Assembly: GCA_035938215.1 (NCBI GenBank)
Contig: DASZHC010000220.1
Coordinates: 1-9,947, forward strand
Length of the DNA stretch: 9,947 bases
Direction: 5' to 3'
Source of the DNA: DASZHC01 sp035938215
GTDB lineage: Bacteria; Verrucomicrobiota; Verrucomicrobiia; Chthoniobacterales; JAFAMB01
Both the position numbers and the translations under genes were made by a program. Positions 1-5,769 of the stretch are shown in pieces. Numbering within the stretch: the stretch's first letter is position 1; the number at the start of each line of letters is the position of its first letter. The notes below the pieces were generated by a model. That model saw only the letters and a program-made list of their open reading frames with translations. It made no database searches and was not told where the DNA came from.

Positions 1-221
1 TTTAGAATCTTGTTGAGGGCCGTACCCATGTGGACATCGCCGTTGGCAAACGGCGGACCGTCATGCAGCACAAACACAGGATCGTTCTCGTGCGCATCCT
101 GAATTTGCCCATAAAGATCTTCGGCTTCCCATCGAGCCAGAGTCTCCGGTTCCCTGAGGATCAGATTGGCCTTCATCGGGAACTCAGTCTTCGGCAAATT
201 CAGCGTCTCTTTGTAGTTCAT
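1..221 (-). CDS. ileS: Isoleucyl-tRNA synthetase, N-terminal fragment (cut by window edge)
   Basis: Partial gene. Reading the reverse strand from the ATG at 221 gives 73 codons that run off the window. The product charges tRNA-Ile with isoleucine in the cytoplasm. The start MNYKETLNLPKTEFPMKANL is typical of bacterial IleS, followed by REPETLARWE (23-32) and LHDGPPFANGDVHMGTALNK (52-71). That last stretch is the start of the class Ia Rossmann catalytic domain. The HIGH signature appears as HMGT (64-67), a substitution within the range I know for IleS, so I do not read it as damage. There is no Shine-Dalgarno sequence before the ATG; the start is chosen because the conserved N-terminus begins there. 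The gene lies 173 bp downstream of ltnD on the same strand and is separated from it by repeat copy A, so it is probably transcribed independently. The remaining roughly 90% of the gene is outside the window. Confidence 0.93.
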   Translation of the reverse strand, partial: MNYKETLNLPKTEFPMKANLILREPETLARWEAEDLYGQIQDAHENDPVFVLHDGPPFANGDVHMGTALNKIL

Positions 222-362
222 ACGAAGGACACGGAAACTAGCATCGAACAAGAAAATCGCAAAAAGACCGGCGCCCACAAATACCTGCGGCTCTGTGTGA
301 AGTCGGGTTCTTGTATTCGTGTACCCATTTTTTGGCTAACGCGAACCGGCGCTTTACGAGCT

Positions 363-400
363 CACCGTAAAACGGTCGCCTCGGAGATGCGACCCTACCT
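363..400 (-). repeat. Repeat family copy A, single hairpin unit at the 3' end of ltnD
   Basis: On the reverse strand this reads GGTAGGGTCGCATCTCCGAG followed by GCGACCG and a TTTTACGGTG tail. It matches the first half of copies B (4203-4363) and C (9752-9911) almost exactly, apart from a 2-base gap and one change. The hairpin is GGTCGC / GCGACC around the core ATCTCCGAG. The second, inverted unit present in B and C is missing here. The repeat edge overlaps the end of ltnD: the stop codon TAG (395-397) is the TAG inside the repeat's GGTAGGG. Confidence 0.85.
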
Positions 401-1309
401 CTCTGACCTTGTTTGAGACACCGAGGCTCCACTCAAATTTTGAAACAGTTTTACGACCGCGGAATCGTCCTGTGCTCCAAGGCCAGCAGCAGCAGCGGCC
501 ACGAAAATCTGATGCGCCAGCGCCGCCATCGGCAGCGGAAATTTCAGCTCTTGCCCCACATCCAGAACGATGCCGAGATCCTTCACAAATATGTTAACGG
601 CACTACGGGGAGTGAAATCGCCGGCCAGCATGTGCGGCACACGATCGTTAAACATCCATGAAGAGCCGGCGCTGTGCGAAATTACCTCATAGAGGACGTT
701 CGGGTCTACGCCGGCTCTTGCGCCGAAAGCCATCGCTTCAGCTGCAAGAGTGATGTGCGCGCCAGCCAACAGTTGGTTAACCGTTTTTACTACCGAGCCG
801 AGCCCGGCCTCCGCTCCTATGCGATAGATTTTGGTTGCCATCGCCCTCAGCAGCGGTTCACCTGCCTCAAAAGCGGCGTCTGATCCCGACGCCATAATCG
901 ATAGACTCCCAGACTCCGCGCCGACCACGCCCCCGCTGACCGGTGCGTCGAGATAAAGATAGCCGGCTTCTGAAAGCTGTTTTCCCAGACCCTTGCTGTA
1001 TGAGGGAGACACTGTACTGGCGACGATTACGACGCTCCCTTGTCGCAAGCTTTTCAAAGCGCCCTTTCCCCCAAAAAGCACTGCATCGACCTGCTCCGAG
1101 TTGACGACCATTACAACAATGGCGTCCGCATCGATTGCAGTTGCCGAAGGCGAATCACACCACGCGCCACCCGCGTCGATCCAGCGCGTCTTTACTTCCG
1201 ATCGCGTATCGACTGCCGCGACGTGAAACCCGTTTTTCAATAGTTGCGATGCCATTCCAAATCCCATGGCACCCAACCCAACGAATCCAATTTTCTTAGG
1301 TTCAGGCAT
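395..1309 (-). CDS. ltnD: L-threonate dehydrogenase-like NAD(P)-dependent 3-hydroxyacid dehydrogenase
   Basis: 304 aa, the usual size for the beta-hydroxyacid dehydrogenase (3-hydroxyisobutyrate dehydrogenase-like) family. The Rossmann motif GLGAMG is at 11-16 and the substrate-binding signature DAPVSGG at 121-127. The probable catalytic lysine is K175 in GSVVKTVNQLLAG, and VKDLG is at 242-246. KTVNQLLAGAHITLAAEAMA resembles LtnD more than GarR or MmsB, which usually have NN where this has NQ. The expected reaction is oxidation of L-threonate to 2-oxo-tetronate with NAD+, in the cytoplasm. Its place after otnK and otnC supports that substrate, though another C4 sugar acid is possible. The frame is open further upstream, inside otnC, but the conserved N-terminus starts at the ATG at 1309, 61 bp after the otnC stop. 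No clear Shine-Dalgarno is visible. The last codon and the stop lie in repeat copy A, so the C-terminal tail may have been altered by the repeat's arrival. Confidence 0.88.
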   Translation of the reverse strand: MPEPKKIGFVGLGAMGFGMASQLLKNGFHVAAVDTRSEVKTRWIDAGGAWCDSPSATAIDADAIVVMVVNSEQVDAVLFGGKGALKSLRQGSVVIVASTVSPSYSKGLGKQLSEAGYLYLDAPVSGGVVGAESGSLSIMASGSDAAFEAGEPLLRAMATKIYRIGAEAGLGSVVKTVNQLLAGAHITLAAEAMAFGARAGVDPNVLYEVISHSAGSSWMFNDRVPHMLAGDFTPRSAVNIFVKDLGIVLDVGQELKFPLPMAALAHQIFVAAAAAGLGAQDDSAVVKLFQNLSGASVSQTRSER

Positions 1310-1370
1310 AAAAGGATTTCGGCGGTTTAAAAGGTTGAAATTGGGTGGTCTTGCGGGAGTTTCGACGATT

Positions 1371-2018
1371 TCAGGATTCCCATTCGGCCCCGAACGTTTC
1401 GCGCAGCTCCTGTAGCTGGGCTTGGTTAAGCGTACGGATCGGCCGGCCGTGCAATAGGAGCATAAGCTTCGAAGTCTCTTCCAGCTCTTCGGCTGAATAC
1501 ATCGCAGATTGCAAATCTGTGCCCGACACAATGGGACCGTGATTTGCCAGAAGAACACAGGAATGCCTGGCCGCGTACCTGTCGATTTCGTCTGCTAGAG
1601 ATATGTCTCCCGGTCGATAGTAAGGTAACAACGGCAGTTTCCCGACGCGCATAACGAAGTAGGGCGTGATCGGTGGAATGCAGCTTTTTGATTCAAGGCC
1701 GTCGAGACATGAGACGGCAGCAGCAAACGTACTGTGAAGATGCACTATAGCGCCGCTTTGCGGCCTCTTCCGGTACATCGCAAGATGAAGAAAGGCTTCT
1801 TTGCTTGGCTTCTCGCCGGAAAGCAGATTTCCGTTCCAGTCCAACTTGGAAAGAACGCCGGGATCGAGACTTCCGAGAGAAGAATTGGTTGGTGTGACTA
1901 GCCAGCCATCCTCCACGCGCACACTGATATTACCGCTGCTGCCAGGGCTCAGCCCGCGGCGATACAAATTTAATCCGACTTCGACAATCTGTTCTCGAAG
2001 TTGCCGTTCGCGTTTCAT
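1371..2018 (-). CDS. otnC: 3-oxo-tetronate 4-phosphate decarboxylase, class II aldolase family
   Basis: 215 aa, normal for the class II aldolase/adducin fold (fuculose-phosphate aldolase relatives). The phosphate-binding region SPGSSGNIS (24-32) and TPTNSSLG (42-49) are present. The metal-site residues are visible as E74 in PSKEAFLH, H93 and H95 in IVHLHST, and H160 in LLANHGPI. In the tetronate pathway OtnC decarboxylates 3-oxo-tetronate 4-phosphate to dihydroxyacetone phosphate plus CO2. On fold alone it could be another class II aldolase, such as an L-ribulose-5-phosphate epimerase or fuculose-phosphate aldolase relative; the otnK and ltnD neighbours decide the name. Its ATG overlaps the otnK stop by four bases (ATGA), which implies translational coupling. 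AGGA lies just before the ATG inside the otnK end, at a shorter than ideal spacing. Confidence 0.88.
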   Translation of the reverse strand: MKRERQLREQIVEVGLNLYRRGLSPGSSGNISVRVEDGWLVTPTNSSLGSLDPGVLSKLDWNGNLLSGEKPSKEAFLHLAMYRKRPQSGAIVHLHSTFAAAVSCLDGLESKSCIPPITPYFVMRVGKLPLLPYYRPGDISLADEIDRYAARHSCVLLANHGPIVSGTDLQSAMYSAEELEETSKLMLLLHGRPIRTLNQAQLQELRETFGAEWES

Positions 2019-3277
2019 ATCCTAGTATCGAGGAGTTGCCATGCCTCGATAAAGAACTGCTCCGATCCAAAGTTTCCCGATTTGAGCGCCATGGCAATTT
2101 TGCGTTGCTCACCGCACGCAACAGTCCAGGGAACGCCTGGTGCTACCTCGGGCCCGATCTGCAGAAAATCGACCGCGAGTTGCTTCACGACCGCCCCGGA
2201 CGTTTCACCGCCTGCAACGATGAACTGCGAGTAGCCGTCATTTGCCAGTCTCGCGGCAAGCGATGCGAGAAATTTCTCACACAGAACTCCGGCCTGCTCG
2301 ATTCCGATTTGTTTCTGGGCCGAGACGAGCTCGTCCGGAGCGGCACTTGTATACACCAGGACAGGGGACGACGACTTGTCGCGCGTCCAGCGCAAGACCT
2401 CTTGAAAAGTTGCCTCAAAATCAGATTGGAGCTTCCGCGGTTCGACCCTGAATGATGGAAAGTGGACCTTCGCTCGGTCGATCTGTTTTAACGTCATCTG
2501 CGAACAACTTCCTGCCAGGATCGCTCGCCGGCCTGCCGGCGCGGTAAAGATTGACGCCGGTCGATCGCGCAGGCCAAAGTTCTCGCCTAAACCGAGTGCG
2601 AGACCGGAGCCTCCGGTCACCAATTTCATTCCTTTCGCCGCTCTGGCCAGAATCACAAGATCGTCGGTCGATGTGGCGTCCGTGACTGCTATACCGATGC
2701 CCTGACTTTGCAGCATCTCAAAAGCCGTCTCCACGGCTGTTTCACCCTGACGAATCGTTTGCGAGCGCACCAGGCCGACGGACAAACTGGTTTGCGCGGC
2801 CAAAACGCGAACGATGTTCGGGTCTGTCATCGGCGTAAGTGGGTGCTGCTGCATCCCGCTCTCGTTCAGAAGCCGATCGTAGACAAAAAGATGGCCGTGG
2901 TACACCGTTCGCCCGTTGTCGGGAAAAGCAGGGGAGGCGATTGTGAACGCTTCATTCAGTTCCCGCAAGAGAACTTCGATCACAGGCCCGATGTTTCCTT
3001 GAGCCGTCGAATCGAACGTTGAGCAATATTTGAAATAGAATTGCCGGCATCCGACGGACCTGAGCCATTCAAGCGCTTTTCTGGACTCGCTCACAGCGAA
3101 CTCAACCGAGCTGGTGCGGGTCTTTAGCGCGGCAACCACAGCATCGACTTCATCGAGCGAACCGAAAGCTTCCGGAACTCCAATTGTTTGGACCACGCGA
3201 AAGCCGCTCTTAACGAGATTGCTTGCCAGGTCTGTTCCACCGGTGAAATCGTCTGCTATGCAGCCTAGGAGGGGCAT
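2015..3277 (-). CDS. otnK: 3-oxo-tetronate kinase, four-carbon acid sugar kinase family
   Basis: 420 aa, the usual length for the YgbK/OtnK (former DUF1537) kinases. The N-terminal substrate domain opens with ADDFTGGTDLA (8-18) and carries KYCSTFDSTAQGNIGP (83-98) and SPAFPDNGRTVYHGHLFV (115-132). The C-terminal nucleotide-binding domain shows GSCS (256-259), AGGETSGAVV (355-364), PGVPW (380-384) and LKSGNFG (398-404). The expected reaction is ATP-dependent phosphorylation of 3-oxo-tetronate at C4 in the cytoplasm, giving the OtnC substrate. The open frame extends to a TTG at 3349. The ATG at 3277 is preferred because the family signature starts right after it and the extra 24 residues look unlike the family. 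No Shine-Dalgarno is visible. This is the first gene of the operon; no regulator gene lies beside it. Confidence 0.9.
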   Translation of the reverse strand: MPLLGCIADDFTGGTDLASNLVKSGFRVVQTIGVPEAFGSLDEVDAVVAALKTRTSSVEFAVSESRKALEWLRSVGCRQFYFKYCSTFDSTAQGNIGPVIEVLLRELNEAFTIASPAFPDNGRTVYHGHLFVYDRLLNESGMQQHPLTPMTDPNIVRVLAAQTSLSVGLVRSQTIRQGETAVETAFEMLQSQGIGIAVTDATSTDDLVILARAAKGMKLVTGGSGLALGLGENFGLRDRPASIFTAPAGRRAILAGSCSQMTLKQIDRAKVHFPSFRVEPRKLQSDFEATFQEVLRWTRDKSSSPVLVYTSAAPDELVSAQKQIGIEQAGVLCEKFLASLAARLANDGYSQFIVAGGETSGAVVKQLAVDFLQIGPEVAPGVPWTVACGEQRKIAMALKSGNFGSEQFFIEAWQLLDTRI

Positions 3278-3388
3278 GGGTTGCGAACGCTGGAAGGAGA
3301 GAACTGTACCTCGGGTTCGGTCTTTGGAAAACAATCTATTTTCAAACAACCACTACGAAAACAAGGCTGCGGAATATGCTGTGAACCG

Positions 3389-3473
3389 GGCGAGGACGCA
3401 CCTCAGACCGGCAGATTAAGGTATTAAGGTCGCGCTGGGAGCGGCGCCGCTCGGGCGAGGCAGCCTCGCTATA
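3389..3473 (-). repeat. Dispersed repeat family F, copy 1
   Basis: Read on the reverse strand, this aligns over its length with 9476-9565 on the forward strand. Shared blocks in order are TATAGC-AGGC-GCCTCG, CGGCGC-GCTCCCA, GCCGGTCTGAG and CCTCGC. The first 46 positions match at about 80% by my hand alignment. The sequence contains a 15-base palindrome, GCGAGGC-a-GCCTCGC, near its TATAG end. The TATAG end faces the GNAT gene start. An exact boundary at the 3389 side is uncertain by several bases. Confidence 0.7.
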
Positions 3474-3480
3474 GAATCCT

Positions 3481-3550
3481 TGAAAAGCAAAACAACCTAA
3501 ATGATTAATGAGCGGAAACTTGACTCATCTGCAACAAGTCCCGCTTTTCA
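3481..3550. repeat. Nested inverted repeat upstream of the GNAT gene
   Basis: An outer pair TGAAAAGC (3481-3488) and GCTTTTCA (3543-3550) is perfect over 8 bases. Inside it, GCGGAAACTTG pairs imperfectly with CAAGTCCCGC across a 12-base spacer. Because the two right arms overlap, the outer and inner pairings partly compete. It could be an operator or a small palindromic element. It is not a standard terminator, since no T-run follows on either strand. Confidence 0.4.
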
Positions 3551-3618
3551 ATGATTCTCGAAACGTCTTGGTTAAACTTGTTTTTCCGACAATGCTAGGT
3601 TAGTTGAGCCTTTCGCCC

Positions 3619-4161
3619 ATGTTAGTGCAGGAAACACTCCGCACCGAGCGGCTCATACTAAGACCATTCTCCCTGGTTGATGCGCCCGATGTCATGCGAC
3701 TGGCCGGAGAGCGGCGAGTTTATGAGACAACTTTGCCTATTCCCTATCCTTATAGCGAGGGGATTGCAGAATCGTGGATCTCGACGCATCAGGCTGTCTT
3801 TTATGAAGAGCGAGGCGCCATCTTTGCAATTTGCCTGACGAACGGGTTTCTGATTGGTGCAATATCGCTCAATCGGGCGGGTCCCTTTAACCGCGCCGAA
3901 CTTGGATACTGGATTGGGCCGGAATACTGGAATTGCGGATATTGCACCGAGGCAGTCAAGGCGGTTCTGAATTACGGCTTTACGGAGCTGGGGTATCACA
4001 AGATATCTGCGCGACATTTTGTGGGAAACCAGTCTTCGGGGCGTGTCATGCAGAAAGCTGGCATGGTGCGCGAGGGAATACTCCGCGACGAAGTTCTAAA
4101 GGATGGGCGTTTCGTTACCGTGGTGCTTTATGGGATCTTGCGCTCGAGCGCAGAATGGTAA
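3619..4161 (+). CDS. GNAT family N-acetyltransferase, RimJ/RimL type
   Basis: 180 aa, typical length for the RimJ/RimL/RimI-like acetyltransferase_3 branch of GNAT. The family start is clear in LRTERLILRPFSLVDAPDV (7-25). The central strand AELGYWIGPEYWNCGYCTEA (93-112) includes the acetyl-CoA pyrophosphate-binding loop, here WNCGYCTEA where many members have WGKGYATEA. The C-terminal block is KISARHFVGNQSSGRVMQKA (128-147), then GMVREGILRDEVLKDGRFV (148-166), and YGIL (171-174). It transfers acetyl from acetyl-CoA to an amine. Relatives acetylate ribosomal protein N-termini, antibiotics or small metabolites, and the sequence does not say which applies. A TTG at 3604 would add five residues; the ATG at 3619 is preferred because the conserved start follows closely. 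No good Shine-Dalgarno. The gene stands alone. Confidence 0.88.
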   Translation: MLVQETLRTERLILRPFSLVDAPDVMRLAGERRVYETTLPIPYPYSEGIAESWISTHQAVFYEERGAIFAICLTNGFLIGAISLNRAGPFNRAELGYWIGPEYWNCGYCTEAVKAVLNYGFTELGYHKISARHFVGNQSSGRVMQKAGMVREGILRDEVLKDGRFVTVVLYGILRSSAEW

Positions 4162-4202
4162 TTCCGCCGGCAGTTAGCCCTCAAAAATCGACAAGGGGCC
4201 GC

Positions 4203-4363
4203 GGTTTGCGACGATTCTCAGTTCCATGGCCTGCCGCTCGTCCCGAGCACGCAGGGCAGGTAGGGTCGCATCTCCGAGGCGACCGCGTTTTGCGGTGCGT
4301 GGCTTTGGGACTCCGGTCCGCTCGGAGATCGGACCCTATCCAAGCCTTGACATAACGCGCGAG
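4203..4363 (+). repeat. Dispersed twin-hairpin repeat, copy B (161 bp)
   Basis: About 95% identical to copy C (9752-9911), from GGTTTGCGACGA to ACATAACGCGCGAG, with about eight differences and one single-base gap by eye. The core is a large inverted repeat: TAGGGTCGCATCTCCGAG (4261-4278) against CTCGGAGATCGGACCCTA (4321-4338), 16 of 18 complementary. Each arm is also a hairpin on its own: GGTCGC / GCGACC around ATCTCCGAG, and GGTCCG / CGGACC around CTCGGAGAT. The two 9-base loops are exact complements. Reading frames through it (peptide GRVASPRRP and similar) recur at each copy and are not treated as genes. Confidence 0.9.
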
Positions 4364-4370
4364 CAGACAG

Positions 4371-4430
4371 GTACGGGCCGCATCTCCGAGACGGCCGTTC
4401 TCGGCGGGCAGCTCGGAGATTCTGCCCCTT
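4371..4430 (+). repeat. Twin-hairpin repeat, divergent short copy D
   Basis: This has the same plan as copy B, with the cores ATCTCCGAG (4382-4390) and CTCGGAGAT (4412-4420) conserved exactly, but different stems. The first hairpin is GGCCG / CGGCC, the second GGGCAG / CTGCCC. The spacer between the cores is 21 bases, against 42 in copy B. It starts 7 bases after copy B ends. Confidence 0.75.
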
Positions 4431-4432
4431 AG

Positions 4433-4553
4433 GCGCTAACTTGAGCTCACAAAAGCTCAAAAACGCGCTACGATGTAGGCGAACCGTCTCGGTTTGCACA
4501 GTTTTGAAGCGCGCAAAGCGGGACGCTTCGCCTACTTGCGCTCAAGTTAGCGC
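4433..4553. mobile_element. 121-bp palindromic MITE-like element E
   Basis: Perfect 14-base terminal inverted repeats GCGCTAACTTGAGC (4433-4446) and GCTCAAGTTAGCGC (4540-4553). A second inner inverted pair, 4475-4497 against 4513-4535, matches at 20 of 23 positions and starts GTAGGCGAA. A small hairpin GAGCT / AGCTC sits at 4443-4458. TTA lies at 4429-4431 and again at 4554-4556, which could be a short target duplication with one extra base. No open frame of meaning is inside, so if mobile it would need a transposase supplied elsewhere. Nothing further is seen between it and the hairpin at 4651. Confidence 0.6.
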
Positions 4554-4650
4554 TTATGTCGAGATCTGCTGGCATGTTATTTCGGGGACAGGACACTAGC
4601 AAGTTGATGCACCGGACGGTCTGATTGCAATTTCAGGGCACAAGTCAAAG

Positions 4651-4698
4651 AGCCTGTATTGGTCACAAATCCCTAGAGATTTGAGACCAATGCAGGCT
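4651..4698 (+). promoter_or_regulatory. Long hairpin covering the first ATG of the DUF4261-type gene
   Basis: Arms of 21 bases (4651-4671 and 4678-4698) around a 6-base loop, CCTAGA. Nineteen positions pair perfectly, one would be a U-G wobble in RNA, and one is an A-A mismatch. The left arm reads AGCCTG-T-ATTGGTC-A-CAAATC. The ATG at 4690-4692 lies in the right arm and would be buried in the folded mRNA. No T-run follows, so it does not look like a terminator. It may control translation, or it may be a remnant of a palindromic element if translation really begins further in. Confidence 0.5.
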
Positions 4699-5436
4699 AA
4701 AGTCCTCCTGGTGAATCGGGAGATGATAGTCTGCGTGCCGGGGCCGTGGGAAGACCGCTCGGATTTTGCTCGCCGTGTATTCGGTTTGGAACCGAGCGGC
4801 CGCTATACATTTGCAGGCGGCATTCTGGCCGATGTCCACCACCAGGATCACATACACGTACAGTTTCTTGGGCGGCATCCTCGTATGACAGAGGCGTTCG
4901 AAGCAGCGACTCGGGGCGAATTGCCTCCCGCTGTTGCGTCTGCGATCAGTGGCCATCGGTCGAGCATCTATTTGCGCTTTCCGTCGAACGTCATTGAAGA
5001 GCGCCTGCGAATATTGAAGTTTACCGAATTGGCAAAGCGACTGGGGGGAATTGCAATCAAGCTGGAGTCATCCGGAGTGGGCCATTGGTGGGAGCGGTGG
5101 TTTCAACTCCTGGGCTCGAAAAATGAGTTCGACTGGTATTGCGCAGTAGTCATGCTGCTCGCGGAAGATAACCGTTATTATTCCTGCGGCATGCATCATT
5201 TTGGCTTGGCGGATTCCACAGTCGAAAAACGCATGGTCATCAGGGAGGCAGCGAATCTGATCAATAAATTTAACTACTGGAGAATCATCGATCAGCGGAC
5301 TCTTCACTCCTCGGAAGTCCTGCGGGTCGATGAATCCGTCGCTCGGTTCCGGTTGTTTTGGGAGCCGGACAAGCTGAATCCGGAGGGGGATCTGTTTCAT
5401 AATCCGCACGGGATATGGTTGCTCCGCGAGGAGTAG
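4690..5436 (+). CDS. DUF4261-type protein of unknown function
   Basis: 248 aa. I recognise it from memory as resembling the DUF4261 family, whose biochemical role is not known to me. Visible landmarks are IVCVPGPWEDRSDF (13-26), GRYTFAGGILADV (37-49), RLGGIAIKLESSGVGHWWER (117-136), YYSCGMHHFGLADS (163-176), REAANLINKFNYW (185-197) and FHNPHGIWLL (236-245). There is no signal peptide or membrane segment, so it is probably cytoplasmic. Starts are ambiguous. A TTG at 4681 adds three residues, the ATG at 4690 sits inside a strong hairpin, and an ATG at 4723 (residue 12) falls just before the first conserved motif with GGGAG directly abutting it. I keep 4690 because VLLVNRE looks like part of the fold. 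Its 3' end overlaps a doubtful opposite-strand frame by 40 bp. It appears to be a single gene. Confidence 0.75.
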   Translation: MQAKVLLVNREMIVCVPGPWEDRSDFARRVFGLEPSGRYTFAGGILADVHHQDHIHVQFLGRHPRMTEAFEAATRGELPPAVASAISGHRSSIYLRFPSNVIEERLRILKFTELAKRLGGIAIKLESSGVGHWWERWFQLLGSKNEFDWYCAVVMLLAEDNRYYSCGMHHFGLADSTVEKRMVIREAANLINKFNYWRIIDQRTLHSSEVLRVDESVARFRLFWEPDKLNPEGDLFHNPHGIWLLREE

Positions 5437-5666
5437 CTGGCGCACACAAGCCGAGATTGAAGGAACCAATCCGGTTCTAATTCAAGTCCCAGTTTCATTC
5501 CGAGCCGCTTCCCAGGGCAGCTCTTCAGAGCCGGTTCCTGGAGAAGTCGAAATGAGATGGCCTTCAGGCCAGGCATGGTGTAAAGGACCAGAAGTTCCCC
5601 GTTTCCATGAAACCTTTCCCGATTCATCAGGGTGATCCGAACACTGCATCGCACGGCTGCGTTCAT
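5397..5666 (-). CDS. Possible small hypothetical protein
   Basis: 89 aa from the ATG at 5666, with AAGGG nine bases upstream. I do not recognise it. The middle, residues 8-72, looks protein-like (for example RITLMNRERF, GNGELLVLYT and GMKLGLELEPDWF). The C-terminal 15 residues, which lie where it overlaps the DUF4261-type gene on the other strand, do not. The same frame is open for about 35 more codons upstream without an ATG, GTG or TTG, ending at a stop near 5775. That total is longer than chance would usually give. It may be a real short gene, a gene with a rare start, or a decayed remnant. No membrane segments or signal peptide. If it is not real, 5437-5769 is empty apart from promoters. 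Confidence 0.35.
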   Translation of the reverse strand: MNAAVRCSVRITLMNRERFHGNGELLVLYTMPGLKAISFRLLQEPALKSCPGKRLGMKLGLELEPDWFLQSRLVCASYSSRSNHIPCGL

Positions 5667-5769
5667 GTCGCGCCGCCCTTCGCTGAACAGTTGTTTGAGT
5701 GGGCCGGCAGTACGGACATCTGGGTGATTGTGATGGGTTAGCCTGGAAATATCATCCCGCGCCGGCAGG

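Larger units (their letters stand above)
3278..3618. other. Intergenic space between divergent otnK and the GNAT gene
   Basis: 341 bp without a convincing gene. It holds repeat F1 (3389-3473) and the nested inverted repeat at 3481-3550. The promoters of the otnK operon (leftward) and of the GNAT gene (rightward) should lie here, but I found no pair of -35/-10 boxes good enough to mark. Reading frames that cross this stretch are shadows of otnK or run through repeat sequence. Confidence 0.6.

Noticed and set aside
64..67. Damaged HIGH motif in the IleS fragment (HMGT at residues 64-67; coordinates here are residues)
   Set aside because: The surrounding signature is intact, and this kind of variation is known in IleS, so it is not evidence of a pseudogene.
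30..416. Forward 128-codon frame across the ileS start region
   Set aside because: It lies opposite the clear IleS N-terminus and runs into repeat copy A; the translation has no protein-like features.
1310..1558. N-terminal extension of LtnD by 83 residues
   Set aside because: It overlaps the end of otnC, and the Rossmann fold signature begins directly after the ATG at 1309, as expected for the family.
3278..3349. 24-residue N-terminal extension of OtnK from a TTG
   Set aside because: The extra residues look unlike the family, whose members begin right at the ADDFTGGTD region; the ATG at 3277 is the natural start.
4226..4432. Forward open frame of 68 codons through copies B and D, with the peptide GRVASPRRP
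   Set aside because: The same peptide appears at copy A (238-432, minus) and copy C (9706-9903) only because the repeat is the same DNA. Sequence conservation here follows the palindrome and not a protein.
4203..4553. CRISPR array
   Set aside because: Repeats are palindromic elements of different size and family, without regularly spaced direct repeats or unique spacers, and no cas genes are present.
4651..4698. Intrinsic terminator for the region upstream of the DUF4261-type gene
   Set aside because: The stem is not GC-rich near the loop and no T-run follows on either strand; the start codon lies in the arm.
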